Below, in pieces: positions 61,501-64,000 of a stretch of 64,000 nucleotides of DNA. Position 1 is the stretch's first letter. The number at the start of each line of letters is the position of its first letter. Origin of the DNA: Botryotinia globosa (Eukaryota; Ascomycota; Leotiomycetes; Helotiales; Sclerotiniaceae); contig RCSZ01000013.1 of the NCBI GenBank assembly GCA_014898425.1, positions 1,853,501 to 1,917,500 of the forward strand, in the 5' to 3' direction. Made by a program: the position numbers and the translations under genes. The notes under the pieces are model-generated. The model saw only the letters and a program-made list of their open reading frames with translations. It searched no databases and was not told the origin of the DNA.

Positions 61501-64000
61501 TATACAATAAATTTGATTAACAAACTTCCCACCTTATTCAAACTTTCAAAACAAATTGAAATTATAAAAACTTTTTATTCAAATACAATCTATAATTCTA
61601 CTTATATTCCTACAGAAAATAATAGAAAAAATCTTCCTTATATCAGAATATCTCTTAATAATTAAAACTCTATCAAAACAATTTCAGATTCTAATTCAAC
61701 CATCAACTTAATCGATGCCAATCTAATTATAAAATTCAATCTATTAATCAGCTCGATTTAAATTATTATTATTAAAATCAATCCTTTTGAAATCAATATT
61801 AAAAGTTTTTATAAGAACATACGTATATCCCTTAAAGAAATATCAAACATTATTAATTTATTTGTAATAGAAAATATATATAATGATTTATTATTTGGAA
61901 TATTATAGCTTATTACAAATGAAGTTATATTTATATATAAAAATGGATTATAATATATCATAATAATAGATAATAATCAAAAGAATCAAGTAAATATTTA
62001 ATACACTAAATAAAAAACAACTGTACCCTTTCAAACCTTAAATTTAGAAAACTAAAGTCTGATATATCCAAAAGATAATATATCAGAACAAATTTATATT
62101 CCTCATTAGAAAATAATTTTACTAAATTCTAGCAAAGTTGTTTTTTGTTTTATGTAAATATCTTATATAAGAACAAGGTAAATAAGGTATTTCCTTTAAG
62201 TCAACCTAAAAATTTTACAAATAAAGGGTTAGGAGAGAAAAGTAATTAGCTGAAAAGACATAAAAAAAGAAACCTTTATTTGTAACCTTTAAGAGAATAA
62301 AAAGATTATCTAATCTCGCAATTCAATAAAAAACCTAAAGATTATCGTTTAATTACAGATAAATATAAAGAAATAGATTTTAGAAAAATACTTTCTACTT
62401 ACAAACAAAAACTATTGTTTACCTACTTGCTAAACCAAAAAAGAATATTTGTTTTTGATTGAATATATGCTAAACAAATACAAAAAGAAGTAGCTCTTTT
62501 ACAGAAAATATAAATTGTCCTATACAAAGTTTAGCAAACACCTGGATTTCCTATTCTAAAAGTTTTAATTGAAATTATATCCAAAATACTTTAAAAAAGA
62601 ATGAATCAAGGAATTCTTGAATATATAGATAATTCTTATAGAAATCTATGATTCTTAATAAAGAAAAAGATTTCTGGTGTTTACAGATTTATAAATATAA
62701 TTATTGAATTCAACAAATATTCGATTAAAGATGCAAATCTATTTTTAGATACCAATACCTTTATAGAAAATTTTATAGAATATCGAATTGCTTTTTTAAT
62801 CGATTTCTTTTCAGATTATGATTAGATTTCTTTAATTATAGAGAATTGCAATATAACTGTTTTTCAAATATTATTTGGATTATTATACTATACAACGTTA
62901 TTACAAGATACTATTAATTTTGTTATCTAATTCTATAGAATTATTATAAAAATTCTAGGTGATTTAGTTTTTAAAATAATTATATTATTTCTAAATAATA
63001 TAAAAATAAAGGAATCTAAAATTGACTTCAGTAATAAAGAAATTATATTTGAAATATAAAAATTTATTCTTACATACATTCAAGGGATTAACAAAACCTT
63101 AAAATGTATAAAAAGGGCAGGGTATTCAATTAAAGCGAAATCCAAATAATACTTTGATAATATGAAAATTGTGGGATATATTATAGAATCTAAAAAACAA
63201 ATTCTATAATAATCAAAAATCGCTTGGATTATAAATTAACCTGAATTTAAGGATATTATAAAAGTTTGTATATTTTTAGGTGTGTGTATATACTACTATA
63301 TTTAAATCGAATAATTTGCTTAAAAAGCCGAATTATTATATTGCCTATTAAAAAAAGACTAGGAATTCGTATAAACAAAAGAATAGAAAAACGTTATGGA
63401 TTTATTAAAAACTAAACTAATCAAACTTCCTACCTTAATACTATTAAACTATAAAAATGTTTTAATAATTGAAATAATCATTTTAGATATAGATATTAGT
63501 TTTAATGATTGAAATGTAATATTAGGTTAAGAATTTAATAATAAATATATAGTAATTAGATTCGAAAGTGGATTTTGAAACGATATGGAAAAGAATTACA
63601 ATGCTATAAAAAGAGAATATAGAGAAGTATTTAAGACTTTTTGGAAATATAGATACGATTTGTATGGAATACATTTCATTTTCGAGATTAATATTAAGGT
63701 TTTTGTTGTTCAATTGAATAAAGTAGTAATAGATCTTCTAAAAGCCCTAATAATAAGGTGGATTATATAGATCAGACTTTTTAATTTCGAAGTTTGATAT
63801 ATAAAAGGAATAATATATATTATAACAAATGAATTTTTTTATAGGTCAAATATTTTTATAGAATTTTAGTAAAAAAAAGCTTAAAAAGATAATATTGATG
63901 AATAGATTGTTGATAAACTCAATAATATTCAAGATATCCTTGTTTTATATAACTTTGTTAAATTTGGGTAAAGTTATATATTGGATTTAATATATAATAA
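58381..64000 (+). mobile_element. Ty3/gypsy-like LTR retrotransposon 2, RIP-degraded, right end outside window
   Basis: Begins with tgtgagcgaatctttgtgct; the first 175 bp (58381-58556) keep normal base composition with gtcacgtgg and a pyrimidine block, and look like a 5' LTR. Downstream is A/T-rich with stops in all frames, but pol remnants are readable on +: degenerate zinc knuckle (about 60,719-60,782, ending KKDCPIF), reverse transcriptase (about 62,550-63,210; IEFNKYSIKDANLF, AFLIDFFSDYD, ITVFQILFGLL, FLNNIKIKESK where FLDDI is expected) and RNase H/chromodomain-side sequence (about 63,390-63,830; YNAIKREYREVFKTFWKYRY, YGIHFIFEIN, VVQLNK). It sits inside element 1, so it is the younger insertion. 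No intact protein. Confidence 0.78.

Noticed and set aside
59064..63770. Short ORFs in the A/T-rich block, including 63585-63770
   Set aside because: Fragments of RIP-degraded retrotransposon coding regions, not genes; the 63585 frame is RNase H remnant.

Overview
The window looks like nuclear DNA of a filamentous ascomycete (Pezizomycotina), probably a leotiomycete of the Botrytis/Sclerotinia type. This is inferred from many short GT-AG introns, formin, MDH and rhomboid sequences typical of filamentous fungi, wide T/C-rich intergenic stretches, and a hard border into DNA degraded by C-to-T/G-to-A mutation of the RIP (repeat-induced point mutation) type. The species cannot be fixed from sequence alone. 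No rRNA, tRNA or CRISPR was recognised.

Layout, 1-54.3 kb (gene-bearing): a 3' partial GMC-oxidoreductase-associated alpha/beta-hydrolase gene (+); cytosolic malate dehydrogenase (-); ribosomal protein L28e (-); a small DUF2015/UPF0357-type membrane protein (+); TRAPP subunit Trs33 (-); a lysine-rich coiled-coil hypothetical (+); a damaged member (D) of a SUMO-motif protein family (+); mitochondrial rhomboid protease Pcp1 (+); a 14-exon MFS sugar/quinate-type transporter (-); a DUF2264 protein (-); three tandem members (A, B, C) of the same SUMO-motif family (-), of which only B is intact; the formin SepA/Bni1 (-); a small single-pass membrane protein (+) convergent with a RING-H2 protein (-); a hAT-like MITE; a tandem pair of small related ORFs (+); an RGG-box low-complexity protein (+); and the 9-1-1 clamp subunit Hus1 (+).

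Layout, 54.35-64 kb: extremely A+T-rich DNA with no intact gene. Residual similarity shows two decayed Ty3/gypsy-like LTR retrotransposons, one inserted within the reverse-transcriptase region of the other, preceded by a possible hAT end.

The most interesting item is the A/B/C/D family. The members share an N-terminal domain, a middle domain with EWRxW and LQ motifs, and a C-terminal tail combining SUMO-acceptor (psi-K-x-E) and SUMO-interacting motifs. Two copies carry TAA codons in the context expected of RIP. A third changes frame exactly at a canonical -1 slippery heptamer and has acquired a C2H2 finger.

The other genes are unrelated housekeeping functions. Exon coordinates were read by eye from splice consensus and reading-frame continuity.
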